The notes under the pieces were generated by a model. It did not search any database, had not been told where the DNA came from, and saw only the letters and a list, made by a program, of their open reading frames with translations. 64,000 bases of DNA from Roseibium aestuarii (GTDB taxonomy: Bacteria; Pseudomonadota; Alphaproteobacteria; Rhizobiales; Stappiaceae): positions 1,116,001 to 1,180,000 of the forward strand of contig NZ_VORA01000001.1 in the NCBI RefSeq assembly GCF_008477545.1, written 5' to 3'. Positions 53,905 through 64,000 of the stretch are shown piece after piece. Within the stretch, counting starts at the first letter, position 1, and every line of letters starts with the position of its first letter. The position numbers and the translations under genes were made by a program.

Positions 53905-55728
53905 TCACAAGTGGTAATACCATGGCGCGACGATGGAGAAGGTCAACCACAAAATGATCACCAGCGGGGTTCCCGCCCGCAGGAAGTCAGAGAATCTGTA
54001 GTGTCCCGGACCCATCACGATCAGGTTGGTCTGATAGCCGATGGGGGTGGCGAAGGACGAATTGGCCGCGAAGATCAGGCAGACGAGGAAGGCTTCCGGC
54101 GACACCCCGATCTGCTTTGCAATGCCGATGACGATCGGCGTGAAGAGCACCGCCGCCGCATTGTTCGACAGGAAGTTGGTGAGGATCGCCACGATCAGGT
54201 AGAGCGCGGACAGCATCACCGCCGGCGAGGCGCCTTTCAGCAGGGCCACCATGGAGGTGGCAAGGAACTCCGCCCCGCCCGAGGCCTCCAGCGCCAGCGC
54301 ACCCGCCATGGAGGAGCCCACCAGCATGAAGATGCGGCTGTCAATCGCCCGCATGGCCTGGCGGATGTTCAGGCAGCCGCTCGCGATCATGGCGAAGACG
54401 CCGGTGACGGAGGTGACGACGATGGGCACCAGCCCGGTCGCGGCAAGGCTTAGCACCAGCAGGAAGATGACCAGCGCCCGCGGCGCGAAGCGGCGGCGCG
54501 GGACTTCGGCCTGGGACCAGTCGAGGAGAAGCACGTCCCTGTTGCCGCGCAGACGCGCCACCTGATCCGCATCGCCGCCCACCAGCAGAACGTCACCGGC
54601 CTCCAGGCGGATGTCGTTCATCGCCATGCGCGGCATCCGGCTGCGGCGCTGGATGCCCATCACCACGCAGCCGGTTTCCGCATGGAACCCCGATTGCAGC
54701 AGGGTGCGGCCCATCAGGCGCGAGGCAGGCGCGACCACGGCCTCGGCCAAGGTCAGGGTGCCCGTGGGCAGGGGCGGGGCGTCGGCGGGGGAGTCCGGCG
54801 AGGTGCCGCCCTCGCCGTCGAGCAGGGGCTTGCGCGCCGACAGCGCCTTGGCGAGCGCGGTGCGCGTGGCGGCCACGATCACTGTGTCGCCGGGCGCCAG
54901 CACGACATTCTCGAAGGGGGGCAGGATCGGCTTCTCGCCGCGCTGCACCAGCCGCACGGTCATGTCCTTCAGCGACGGGAACATGCCCGACACCGACTGG
55001 GTGCCGACCAGTGGATGGCCATAGGTGATGTTGATCTGGGCGATGAACTGCTTGCCGGAAGACCCTTGCAACTCCTCGGCCATAGTCTTGCGCACGGTGA
55101 GCAGCCGCGGCATCACGAAGAGCACGTAGATCCCCCCGACGACGGCCAGAAGCGCGCCCAGCGGCGTGAAGGAGAAGAACGTCAGGTGCACGTCCGTGGT
55201 GGCATTGGCGATGTTGGCGACCAGCAGGTTGGTCGAGGAGCCGACAACCGTGGTCATGCCGCCCAGAATGGTGATGAAGGAGAGCGGCATCAGCACCCGG
55301 GCGGGCGAACTGCCCATGGTGATGGCCACGGCGCTCAGGATCGGCAGGAACATCACCACCACGGGGGTGTTGTTGAGGAAGGCGCTGAGGAACCCGACCA
55401 GGCACAGGACCGGCACGGTGGCGAGGCCGGAGCGGCCGCGGGTCCAGCGCACGATCAGCTTGGCGGGTCTCTCCAGGGCATCCGTCTGGAACAGGCCCTG
55501 GCCGATGATCAGCAGGCTGGTGACGGTGATCAGCGCCGGGTTGGCAAAGCCGGACAGAAGCCCTGTCGGGGTCACGGCCTCGTTGGGGAAGAGTGTGAAG
55601 AGCACCAGAAAGGCGACGACCGCGCCCACCGAGACGGTCTCGATGGCGTAGCGCTCCATCGCATAGAGAACAATCGTGACGCCGATCACCAGAAAGGTGA
55701 GCGTCATGGGAAGATCAAGTGCCTGCAT
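53905..55728 (-). CDS. SLC13-family permease with two TrkA-C (RCK_C) domains
   Basis: A 607-residue inner-membrane transporter. An N-terminal block of helices (TLTFLVIGVTIVLYAMERYA) is followed by two cytosolic RCK_C-like domains (residues about 215-420; VRLVQRGEKPILPPFENVVL and MAMNDIRLEAGDVLLVGGDA) and a second block of helices ending WLTFSIVAPWYYHL. The motifs NNTPVVVMFLPI and SNNAAAVLFTPI are typical of the DASS/ArsB fold. Substrate could be sulfate, dicarboxylate or an inorganic anion; not decidable by eye. Confidence 0.92.
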   Translation of the reverse strand: MQALDLPMTLTFLVIGVTIVLYAMERYAIETVSVGAVVAFLVLFTLFPNEAVTPTGLLSGFANPALITVTSLLIIGQGLFQTDALERPAKLIVRWTRGRSGLATVPVLCLVGFLSAFLNNTPVVVMFLPILSAVAITMGSSPARVLMPLSFITILGGMTTVVGSSTNLLVANIANATTDVHLTFFSFTPLGALLAVVGGIYVLFVMPRLLTVRKTMAEELQGSSGKQFIAQINITYGHPLVGTQSVSGMFPSLKDMTVRLVQRGEKPILPPFENVVLAPGDTVIVAATRTALAKALSARKPLLDGEGGTSPDSPADAPPLPTGTLTLAEAVVAPASRLMGRTLLQSGFHAETGCVVMGIQRRSRMPRMAMNDIRLEAGDVLLVGGDADQVARLRGNRDVLLLDWSQAEVPRRRFAPRALVIFLLVLSLAATGLVPIVVTSVTGVFAMIASGCLNIRQAMRAIDSRIFMLVGSSMAGALALEASGGAEFLATSMVALLKGASPAVMLSALYLIVAILTNFLSNNAAAVLFTPIVIGIAKQIGVSPEAFLVCLIFAANSSFATPIGYQTNLIVMGPGHYRFSDFLRAGTPLVIILWLTFSIVAPWYYHL

Positions 55729-55925
55729 TCGCCCCGCCTGCTGTCACCCGGACCCTCATCCGGGCAGCCTCCTGGTGTTCGAAGGCGCCGCAGTGCGCGC
55801 CCTTGCAGGGCCGGCAATGGCGCCTCAAACCGAGATGATCTTAGTGCATGGCGCCAAGGTTCGAAAGGAAAACCGGTTGTCTTCCAAAGGGCTCTGTCGA
55901 GGGACGCACCTCAGCCCGTGTCCGC

Positions 55926-56453
55926 TTACAGGCCGTTGCGGCGCAGGGCGTCCGTGTTCATGACCACGGTGCCCAGCACGATGTCGTGGAGCAGACGCTT
56001 GCGATCGGAGAAGAGGCTGACGAGCAGCACGAGCGGCGTCAGCAGTGACACCGAGAACCAGAAGAGCAGCACATGGACGGCCGCCAGCAGCGGATAGGGC
56101 AGGGCGCCGTGCCACAGGCGCATTTCCAGGCCCATCGCCCGCATGCCGGGTGTGGCCGCCGTCGGGCCGCCAAGCGTCAGCGCGGTGTAGATCAGTGCAA
56201 CCGCCGGCCACAGGAAGGCATAGGCAAGCCAGGCCAGGCCGAGGGTGAAGATCCCGAGGAAGAAGATCACCACGGCCGCCAGCGAGGCAAAGAGGAAGAC
56301 CGCGATCACGTCGATGAGGAAGGCCATCATGCGACGGGTGCGCACACCGTCGAAAAGGTCCGGCCGCACAAGCGGGTCGAACAGGACGGGGCGGTCGGAA
56401 GGGGCAAGGCTGTCGCTGGACATGGCGGCTCCTGAAGCATGAGCATCGGTCAT
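55926..56453 (-). CDS. RDD family membrane protein
   Basis: A 175-residue protein. The N-terminal RTRRMMAFLIDVIAVFLFAS is the RDD signature region (Arg in the first, Asp in the helix). Three to four helices. The end has LLHDIVLGTVVMNTD, another conserved block. Function unknown. A shorter start at M12 (MSSDSLAPSD) is possible. Confidence 0.87.
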   Translation of the reverse strand: MTDAHASGAAMSSDSLAPSDRPVLFDPLVRPDLFDGVRTRRMMAFLIDVIAVFLFASLAAVVIFFLGIFTLGLAWLAYAFLWPAVALIYTALTLGGPTAATPGMRAMGLEMRLWHGALPYPLLAAVHVLLFWFSVSLLTPLVLLVSLFSDRKRLLHDIVLGTVVMNTDALRRNGL

Positions 56454-56555
56454 GGCAGGGATATGGGAAGTCGAGGCCTTCAGCGCAATGCAACCCTTGC
56501 GCTTGAGGTCTCGTCAGGTCCCCGCCCGTCAAGCCCCCGGGTCCGGTCCCGCTCG

Positions 56556-57824
56556 TCAAGCCATGGTTTGGGCCACGTCCAGGTGACGCACCGTGTAGCC
56601 CTTGTCGCGCAGGGCCTGAACGATGTCCTTGCCATGCTGGGCGGTGAAGGCCTCGAAGGTCACGTCCAGGGTCGCGCCCTTGGCCGGCACATTGAGGAAG
56701 AGCCGGTGATGGGCCACGTCCACCACATTGCCCTGCATGTCGCCGATGGTCATGGCAATGTCGCCGAGGACGCCCGGCCGGTCCGGCGTGTCGATGCGGA
56801 TGGAGACCACCTTGCCGTCGCGCGCCAGTTCGCGCACCACGATCTTCGACAGGAGACGCGGATCGATGTTGCCGCCGCACAGCACCAGACCGACGCGCTT
56901 GCCCGCAAACCGCTCCGGCTCGCTCAGCAGCGCGGCAAGGCCGGCCGCGCCCGCGCCTTCCGCAATCGTCCGCTGCAGAGTCAGATAGGCATTGATGGCC
57001 TGCTCCAGCGTGCTTTCCTTGACGAGGATGATCTCGTCGACGGTCGCCTTCACCACTTCCTGGGTGATCAGTCCGATGTCGCGCACCGCAATGCCTTCGG
57101 CGATGGTGGCGCCTTCGCAGCGCACCTCCTTGTCATGCAGCGCGCCCCACATGCCCGGATAAAGCACGGTCTCGACACCGATTACCTCGATGGAGGGCTT
57201 TAGTGCCTTGGCGGCGACCGCCATGCCGGCAATCAGGCCGCCACCGCCCACCGGCACGACCAGCGTGTCCAGGTTCGGCTGGCTCTTGAGCATCTCCAGG
57301 GCGATGGTGCCCTGACCGCGCATGACCTCCACGTCGTCGTAGGGGTGCACCCAGACATAGCCATGGGCCTCGGCCAGCCGGTCGGCCTCGGCCTTGGCCT
57401 CCGCCAGCGTATCGCCCACCAGCACCACCTCGGCGCCAAAGCCGCGGGTGGCGGAAATCTTCACGAAGGGCGTCAACGCCGGCATGACGATGGTCGCCTT
57501 GATGCCCAGCCGGCTGGCGTGATAGGCGACCCCTTGCGCGTGATTGCCGGCCGAGACCGCGATCACGCCCCGGGCGCGTTCCTCCGCGCTCAGGCTCAGC
57601 AGCTTGATCAGGGCGCCGCGCTCCTTGAAGGCGCCGGTCACCTGCATGTTCTCGTATTTGACGAAGACCTCGGCGCCGGTCAGTTCGGACAGCCGCGGCG
57701 CGGGAAGGCACGGCGTCTCGATCACCGCATCCTTCAGCAGCTCCGCCGCCTGACGGATGCTGTCGAGGGTGAGGGTGGCCGCCAGCGCGGCGGCTTCAGA
57801 CTTTGAGGGGGCGGTTGTGCTCAT
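56556..57824 (-). CDS. ilvA: Threonine ammonia-lyase (dehydratase)
   Basis: A 422-residue PLP enzyme converting threonine to 2-oxobutanoate. PLP Lys67 in VTGAFKERGA, the phosphate loop SAGNHAQG, the GGGGLIAG stretch and a C-terminal ACT-like domain (IRIDTPDRPGVLGDIAMTIG). One ACT domain places it with the short IlvA/TdcB forms. Best start is ATG 57824; the frame includes TTG 57827. Upstream is hemB on the same strand, 143 bp away. Confidence 0.93.
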   Translation of the reverse strand: MSTTAPSKSEAAALAATLTLDSIRQAAELLKDAVIETPCLPAPRLSELTGAEVFVKYENMQVTGAFKERGALIKLLSLSAEERARGVIAVSAGNHAQGVAYHASRLGIKATIVMPALTPFVKISATRGFGAEVVLVGDTLAEAKAEADRLAEAHGYVWVHPYDDVEVMRGQGTIALEMLKSQPNLDTLVVPVGGGGLIAGMAVAAKALKPSIEVIGVETVLYPGMWGALHDKEVRCEGATIAEGIAVRDIGLITQEVVKATVDEIILVKESTLEQAINAYLTLQRTIAEGAGAAGLAALLSEPERFAGKRVGLVLCGGNIDPRLLSKIVVRELARDGKVVSIRIDTPDRPGVLGDIAMTIGDMQGNVVDVAHHRLFLNVPAKGATLDVTFEAFTAQHGKDIVQALRDKGYTVRHLDVAQTMA

Positions 57825-57967
57825 CAATCGGGTCTTCTTTCGCGAGCCCGTGCCGCGTCTCCCGCACGGGCCCCTTGAGTGATCTGAAGCGATCTGGATG
57901 CCGGTCTCTCCCCCCGGGACCGGCGATGTGGAGCAGCGTCAGACGACACGGCCCCCGGGGCGGGGTT

Positions 57968-60370
<2,403 letters not shown>

Positions 60371-60383
60371 CTAACGGACCCAG

Positions 60384-60794
60384 ATGACAGGCCTTCAGGA
60401 TCTTGCCAGCGCCCGCCCGTCCTGGAGCGTGGTACTCGTTTTCTATCTGCGCGTGATGTCCCTGCTGCTGATCGGCGGCGGCGTCATCCACTGGGCGCGG
60501 ATCGTCGGCCTGACCCCCTGGCGCGGACTGATGTTCTGGGACATGCCGACCGAATGGCAGGCCGCCATCATCTTCTTCGCGGTGCTTGACCTTGTGGCCG
60601 CCATCGGTCTGTGGCTTGCCGTGTCCTGGGGCACGGTGATGTGGCTCTTCCGGGCCATCAGCCAGATCGTGATGCACACGCTCTTTTCCGATGTCTATGG
60701 CCGGCGTCCCTATGAGATCGCCTTCTACCTTCTGACCATCGCAATCTATCTCATCCTGATTTATCTCATGGAACGGGAGAACCGGACGAACTGA
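60384..60794 (+). CDS. Small four-helix membrane protein, probably DUF6163
   Basis: A 136-residue integral membrane protein with about three to four helices (VVLVFYLRVMSLLLIGGGVI, IIFFAVLDLVAAIGLWLAVS, IAFYLLTIAIYLILIYLMER). I recall this family as DUF6163, usually near ldtR in Hyphomicrobiales; not verified here. Function unknown. Starts 25 bp after the HIBCH-like gene and 112 bp before mmsB. Confidence 0.8.
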   Translation: MTGLQDLASARPSWSVVLVFYLRVMSLLLIGGGVIHWARIVGLTPWRGLMFWDMPTEWQAAIIFFAVLDLVAAIGLWLAVSWGTVMWLFRAISQIVMHTLFSDVYGRRPYEIAFYLLTIAIYLILIYLMERENRTN

Positions 60795-60906
60795 CTCGCG
60801 GGCCGCAAGCCCCGGCAGTCGCGCCGGTGACGTCCTTCGGGACGCATTCAAGATCAAGACGGCCGGCCGGGAGGACCATGGCAGGCCGAACGGGAGGACA
60901 TGTCAC

Positions 60907-61824
60907 ATGAGCAGCAAGATCGCCTTCATCGGCCTGGGCAACATGGGTGGCCCCATGGCCGCCAATCTGGTGCGCGCCGGCCATAAGGTCGCGGGCTTCG
61001 ATCTGAACCCCAAGGCTCTCGAGGCGCTGGGCGCCGTGGGCGGCACGCCGGTCTCCGATGTTCATGAGGCCGTTGAGGGCGTCGACGTGGTGATCACCAT
61101 GCTGCCCGCTGGCGCGCATGTGCGCGAGATCTACATGGGTAAGAACGGTGGGGGCAAGGACGGTGCGGGCAACGGCCTGCTCGACGAACTGGCCCCCGAC
61201 ACGCTTCTGATCGACTGTTCCACCATCGACGTGGACAGCGCCCGCGCCGTGGCGGCTGCCGCGTCCGAGCGCGGTCACGTGATGGTGGATGCGCCAGTGT
61301 CCGGCGGCGTGGGCGGGGCGACCGCCGGCACTCTGACCTTCATGGTCGGCGGTTCCGACGAGGCGGTGGCCCGGGCGCGTCCGGTGCTGGAGATCATGGG
61401 TAAGACGATCGTTCACGCGGGCGGGGCCGGCAATGGCCAGGCCGCCAAGATCTGCAACAACATGATTCTCGGCATTTCCATGCTTGCGGTCAGCGAGGCC
61501 TTCAATCTCGGCGAGTCGCTCGGACTGGATGCGCAGGCGCTTTTCGACATCGCCTCGAAATCTTCTGGCCAATGTTGGTCACTGACTTCTTACTGCCCTG
61601 TCCCGGGGCCGGTACCCACCTCGCCGGCCAACAACGACTACAAGCCCGGTTTCGCCGGGGCGATGATGCTCAAGGATCTGAAGCTCTCCCAGCAGGCCGC
61701 CGGCAGCTCCGGTGCCCGCACACCCCTTGGGGCGCAAGCCGAGGCGCTGTACGAGGCCTATTGCGAGGCCGGCGGGGCGAGCCGCGACTTCTCCGGCGTG
61801 GTCACCTGGCTGAAGACCTTATGA
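60907..61824 (+). CDS. mmsB: 3-hydroxyisobutyrate dehydrogenase
   Basis: A 305-residue NAD-dependent enzyme oxidising 3-hydroxyisobutyrate to methylmalonate semialdehyde in valine catabolism. Rossmann start IAFIGLGNMGGPMAANLVRA, substrate loop VDAPVSGGVGGATAGTLTFM and catalytic Lys in GNGQAAKICNNM; the C-terminal SPANNDYKPGFAGAMMLKDL is a family mark. GGAGG lies 9 nt before the ATG. Genes for the HIBCH-like enzyme and MmsB together cover two successive valine steps. Confidence 0.95.
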   Translation: MSSKIAFIGLGNMGGPMAANLVRAGHKVAGFDLNPKALEALGAVGGTPVSDVHEAVEGVDVVITMLPAGAHVREIYMGKNGGGKDGAGNGLLDELAPDTLLIDCSTIDVDSARAVAAAASERGHVMVDAPVSGGVGGATAGTLTFMVGGSDEAVARARPVLEIMGKTIVHAGGAGNGQAAKICNNMILGISMLAVSEAFNLGESLGLDAQALFDIASKSSGQCWSLTSYCPVPGPVPTSPANNDYKPGFAGAMMLKDLKLSQQAAGSSGARTPLGAQAEALYEAYCEAGGASRDFSGVVTWLKTL

Positions 61825-61904
61825 TGAACGAAGTCTTGAGCTAACTACCTGACGGAGCTTCTTTTATTTAACGGATCATTCAGCGTGTCTCTTAAGCGGA
61901 TCTT

Positions 61905-61916
61905 AGAGGCGCCTCT
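61905..61916. promoter_or_regulatory. Perfect palindrome upstream of ldtR (candidate operator)
   Basis: AGAGGCGCCTCT, 12 bp, 70 bp before the ldtR start. The half AGAGGCGC recurs at 61973-61980, directly over the ribosome-binding site. The layout suits autoregulation by a dimeric MarR protein. Confidence 0.5.
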
Positions 61917-61986
61917 GTAGTTTGAAGGTCAAGGTGGCGCAAAAAACAATGCCACCACAAAGACAGGCAACAAGAGGCGCAAACAC

Positions 61987-62499
61987 ATGATCACCGCTAA
62001 AAGGGCAGTCGACGCAGTGGTTCACGGAGAAGGGGAAGCGGAACTCAAGCCGCTGTACCTGGAAGCCCTGACCCTTGTCGAACGGCTTCACCGCCGTCTT
62101 CTGGATGTTATCAAGGACGAGTTCGACCGCATGGGCCGGTCTGACGTGAACAGCGTGCAGGCGCTGCTTCTCTTCAACATCGGCGATTCCGAACTGACCG
62201 CAGGCGAACTCCGCACGCGGGGCTACTATCTCGGTTCGAACGTGTCCTACAATCTGAAGAAGCTCGTCGAGACCGGCTACATCCACCACCAGCGCTCCCG
62301 CATGGATCGCCGTTCGGTGCGAGTGAGCCTGACCGACAAGGGCCGGGAAGTCGCCAAGATCGTGAACGAGCTTTACGAGCGGCACATCCTGTCCGTCGAG
62401 CAGGTCGGCGAAATCGGGGCGAATGACTTCGTCACCCTGAACAAATCCCTGCGTCGTCTCGAGCGGTTCTGGACCGACCAGATTCTCTACCGTCTCTGA
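61987..62499 (+). CDS. ldtR: MarR-family regulator LdtR
   Basis: A 170-residue winged-helix dimeric regulator. MarR-type core: MGRSDVNSVQALLLFNIGDS, the recognition helix region YYLGSNVSYNLKKLVETGYI, and wing HHQRSRMDRRSVRVSLTDKG. In Liberibacter and relatives LdtR regulates an adjacent L,D-transpeptidase gene (established for that family); here an L,D-transpeptidase begins 337 bp downstream, supporting the assignment. AGAGG overlaps a candidate operator half site. Confidence 0.9.
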   Translation: MITAKRAVDAVVHGEGEAELKPLYLEALTLVERLHRRLLDVIKDEFDRMGRSDVNSVQALLLFNIGDSELTAGELRTRGYYLGSNVSYNLKKLVETGYIHHQRSRMDRRSVRVSLTDKGREVAKIVNELYERHILSVEQVGEIGANDFVTLNKSLRRLERFWTDQILYRL

Positions 62500-62836
62500 T
62501 CTTGCCGGCAGGGCCGCGGCGCCGCGGCCCGGTGCGATCATCGAGGCGCTTTCCAAAAGCCCGTCTCCTGACCCTGTCCGGTCGGGCGTCGGGCTTTTGC
62601 CTGTCCGGCATTGCGGACATGATATCGACACAAAAGCGTGGCTTCGTCGCCCAGACTGGCGTGGGCTGCGCGGTCGTCCCGCATCCGGTGCCCGTGTGGC
62701 CCGCAGGTCGTGCCGGTTCAGCTCTCCTGAGCACCAGGGCTTTCAATTTGTTAAGCATGTTTGGTTAGGGTCCGGGCCGGATCGACGCGGGATGCGCTAG
62801 GCTTCCCGCCTGAAGGATGAAACAGGGTTTTTGAGC
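62500..62836. other. Intergenic region between ldtR and the L,D-transpeptidase gene
   Basis: 337 bp without a gene. Starts with a perfect 20-bp GC palindrome at 62511-62530 just behind ldtR, which may act as a transcription end or a binding site. The rest should hold the promoter of the next gene. Confidence 0.55.
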
Positions 62837-64000
62837 ATGAACGTCTCGCTGGATACCTCGGCAATCACCCCAAGGACTGCGGCGACGGGCCGTGTCCTGT
62901 CCCGGGCGCGCCGCTCGGCGGTGGCCGGTCTCATGTCCCTGTCCGTTCTGGCAGGCTCCGGCTTCGTGACAGGCTCCAATGCCCAGTCCACGGCCCTCGA
63001 CAGCCTGCGTGCCGCCAACCAGCCGGTGGAGTGGGAAGACCGCTTCGACACCTCCACCGAGGGCCTCAAGGCCGTGGAAAGCGCCACGCCGACCCTGTCC
63101 GCCCAGACCCCCGACTATATCGCCATGGCCATCGACCGCTATTCCCGCATCGTCCAGACGGGCGGTTGGGGGCAGGTGACCCCGGTCAAGGGCAAGCCCC
63201 TGCGCATCGGCGATCGCGATCCGCGCGTGGTCGAGCTGCGCCGCCGCCTCATGGTCTCTGGAGACCTGGAGCAGCGCGAAGGCCTGACCGACATCTTCGA
63301 CAGTTACGTCGATGCCGCCCTGCGCCGTTTCCAGCTGCGTCACGGCCTGATGGCCGACGGCCTGCTCGGGGACAACACGGTCGTTGCTCTCAATGTGCCG
63401 GCGGACGTGCGCCTGCAGCAGCTCCAGACCAATTTGGTGCGCCTGCGCTCGATGTCCGGCTTCCTGGGTGACCGCTACGTGATGGTGAACATCCCCGCGG
63501 CCCAGATCGAGGCCGTGGAAGACGGGCGCGTGCGCTCGCGCCACACCGCCGTGGTCGGCAAGATCGACCGTCAGACGCCGATCCTCAATTCCAAGATCTA
63601 CGAGCTGAACTTTAATCCTTACTGGACCGTGCCGGTCTCCATCATCCGCAAGGACCTGATCCCGAAGATGAAGAAGGATCCGGAGTATCTGGCGCGCAAC
63701 CACATCCGCATCTTCGACTGGAAGAACAACGAGCTCTCCTGGCAGCAGATCGACTGGAACACCAATGACGCGGTGAACTACCAGTTCCGTCAGGATCCGG
63801 GTGACGAGAACTCCCTCGGTTCCGTGCGCATCAACTTCCACAATACCCATCAGGTCTATCTGCACGACACTCCGTCCAAGACCCTGTTCGGCAGTGACTA
63901 CCGCTTCCACTCTTCCGGCTGCGTGCGCGTCCAGAACGTGCGCGAGCTGGTGACCTGGCTTCTCCAGTCCTCCACCCCGGACTGGGACCGCGCCAAGGTG
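62837..64000 (+). CDS. L,D-transpeptidase with peptidoglycan-binding domain (LdtP/YcbB type), cut by window end
   Basis: 388 codons are seen with no stop; the gene continues beyond 64000. A signal or anchor region (AVAGLMSLSVLAGSGFVTGS) is followed by a PG_binding_1 domain (residues about 130-185, RDPRVVELRRRLMVSGDLEQ), then the YkuD catalytic domain (about 210 onward) with HNTHQVYLHDTP and the active-site motif FHSSGCVRVQNV containing the nucleophilic Cys. Likely the LdtR target LdtP, which remodels peptidoglycan cross-links. Confidence 0.93.
   Translation, partial: MNVSLDTSAITPRTAATGRVLSRARRSAVAGLMSLSVLAGSGFVTGSNAQSTALDSLRAANQPVEWEDRFDTSTEGLKAVESATPTLSAQTPDYIAMAIDRYSRIVQTGGWGQVTPVKGKPLRIGDRDPRVVELRRRLMVSGDLEQREGLTDIFDSYVDAALRRFQLRHGLMADGLLGDNTVVALNVPADVRLQQLQTNLVRLRSMSGFLGDRYVMVNIPAAQIEAVEDGRVRSRHTAVVGKIDRQTPILNSKIYELNFNPYWTVPVSIIRKDLIPKMKKDPEYLARNHIRIFDWKNNELSWQQIDWNTNDAVNYQFRQDPGDENSLGSVRINFHNTHQVYLHDTPSKTLFGSDYRFHSSGCVRVQNVRELVTWLLQSSTPDWDRAKV

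Overview
The window is about 64 kb of high-GC chromosomal DNA from an alphaproteobacterium. The best fit is the order Hyphomicrobiales (Rhizobiales), possibly near Stappia, Labrenzia or Pannonibacter. The evidence is the housekeeping gene order (dapA-smpB ... parC ... recO-era-rnc-lepB-DUF2062-pyrE-rsh-rpoZ-NYN-UDG-bpt), Omp2b-type porins, and an ldtR / L,D-transpeptidase pair. The genus is inferred from memory of gene order, not from a search. I see no tRNA, rRNA, CRISPR array, intact IS element or prophage.

Region 1 (about 1-20.4 kb) is a periplasmic formate dehydrogenase island. It encodes a Tat-exported catalytic subunit with an active-site Cys, a four-cluster ferredoxin subunit, a small lipoprotein, a membrane cytochrome b subunit, a WD40-cytochrome c fusion and a 56-residue membrane peptide. 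These are followed by a lipoate/biotin-ligase-like protein and two tightly coupled conserved proteins of unknown function. Beyond two transporters come a 697-residue polyferredoxin on the minus strand, a DUF3305/DUF3306 pair and moaA (molybdenum cofactor) coupled to a small membrane protein. A photolyase, a DUF971 protein, another small membrane protein and a c-type cytochrome complete the stretch. Together they suggest formate oxidation feeding electrons to quinone or c-type cytochromes, with maturation factors alongside.

Region 2 (20.8-28.5 kb) holds an L,D-transpeptidase, a phnC-phnD-phnE1-phnE2 importer preceded by a clear Pho box, a lytic transglycosylase and an orphan ParA ATPase. Region 3 (28.5-34 kb) holds three tandem paralogous porins. 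Each has its own Shine-Dalgarno sequence and terminator, and they are separated by unusually long, partly AT-rich spacers.

Region 4 (34-59 kb) is the conserved core: hydrolase, dapA, smpB, thioesterase, parC, a GGDEF/EAL protein, recO, era, rnc, lepB, DUF2062, pyrE, rsh (ppGpp), rpoZ, a NYN nuclease, a uracil-DNA glycosylase, bpt, an SLC13 permease, an RDD protein, threonine dehydratase and hemB. Region 5 (59-64 kb) holds valine catabolism genes (HIBCH-like, mmsB) around a small membrane protein, then the MarR regulator ldtR and a large L,D-transpeptidase that runs off the window end.

Intergenic DNA at 20.4-20.9, 26.1-26.4 and 37.5-38.3 kb carries small palindromic repeat families. These include head-to-head pairs and a 112-bp direct repeat that can itself fold into a hairpin.
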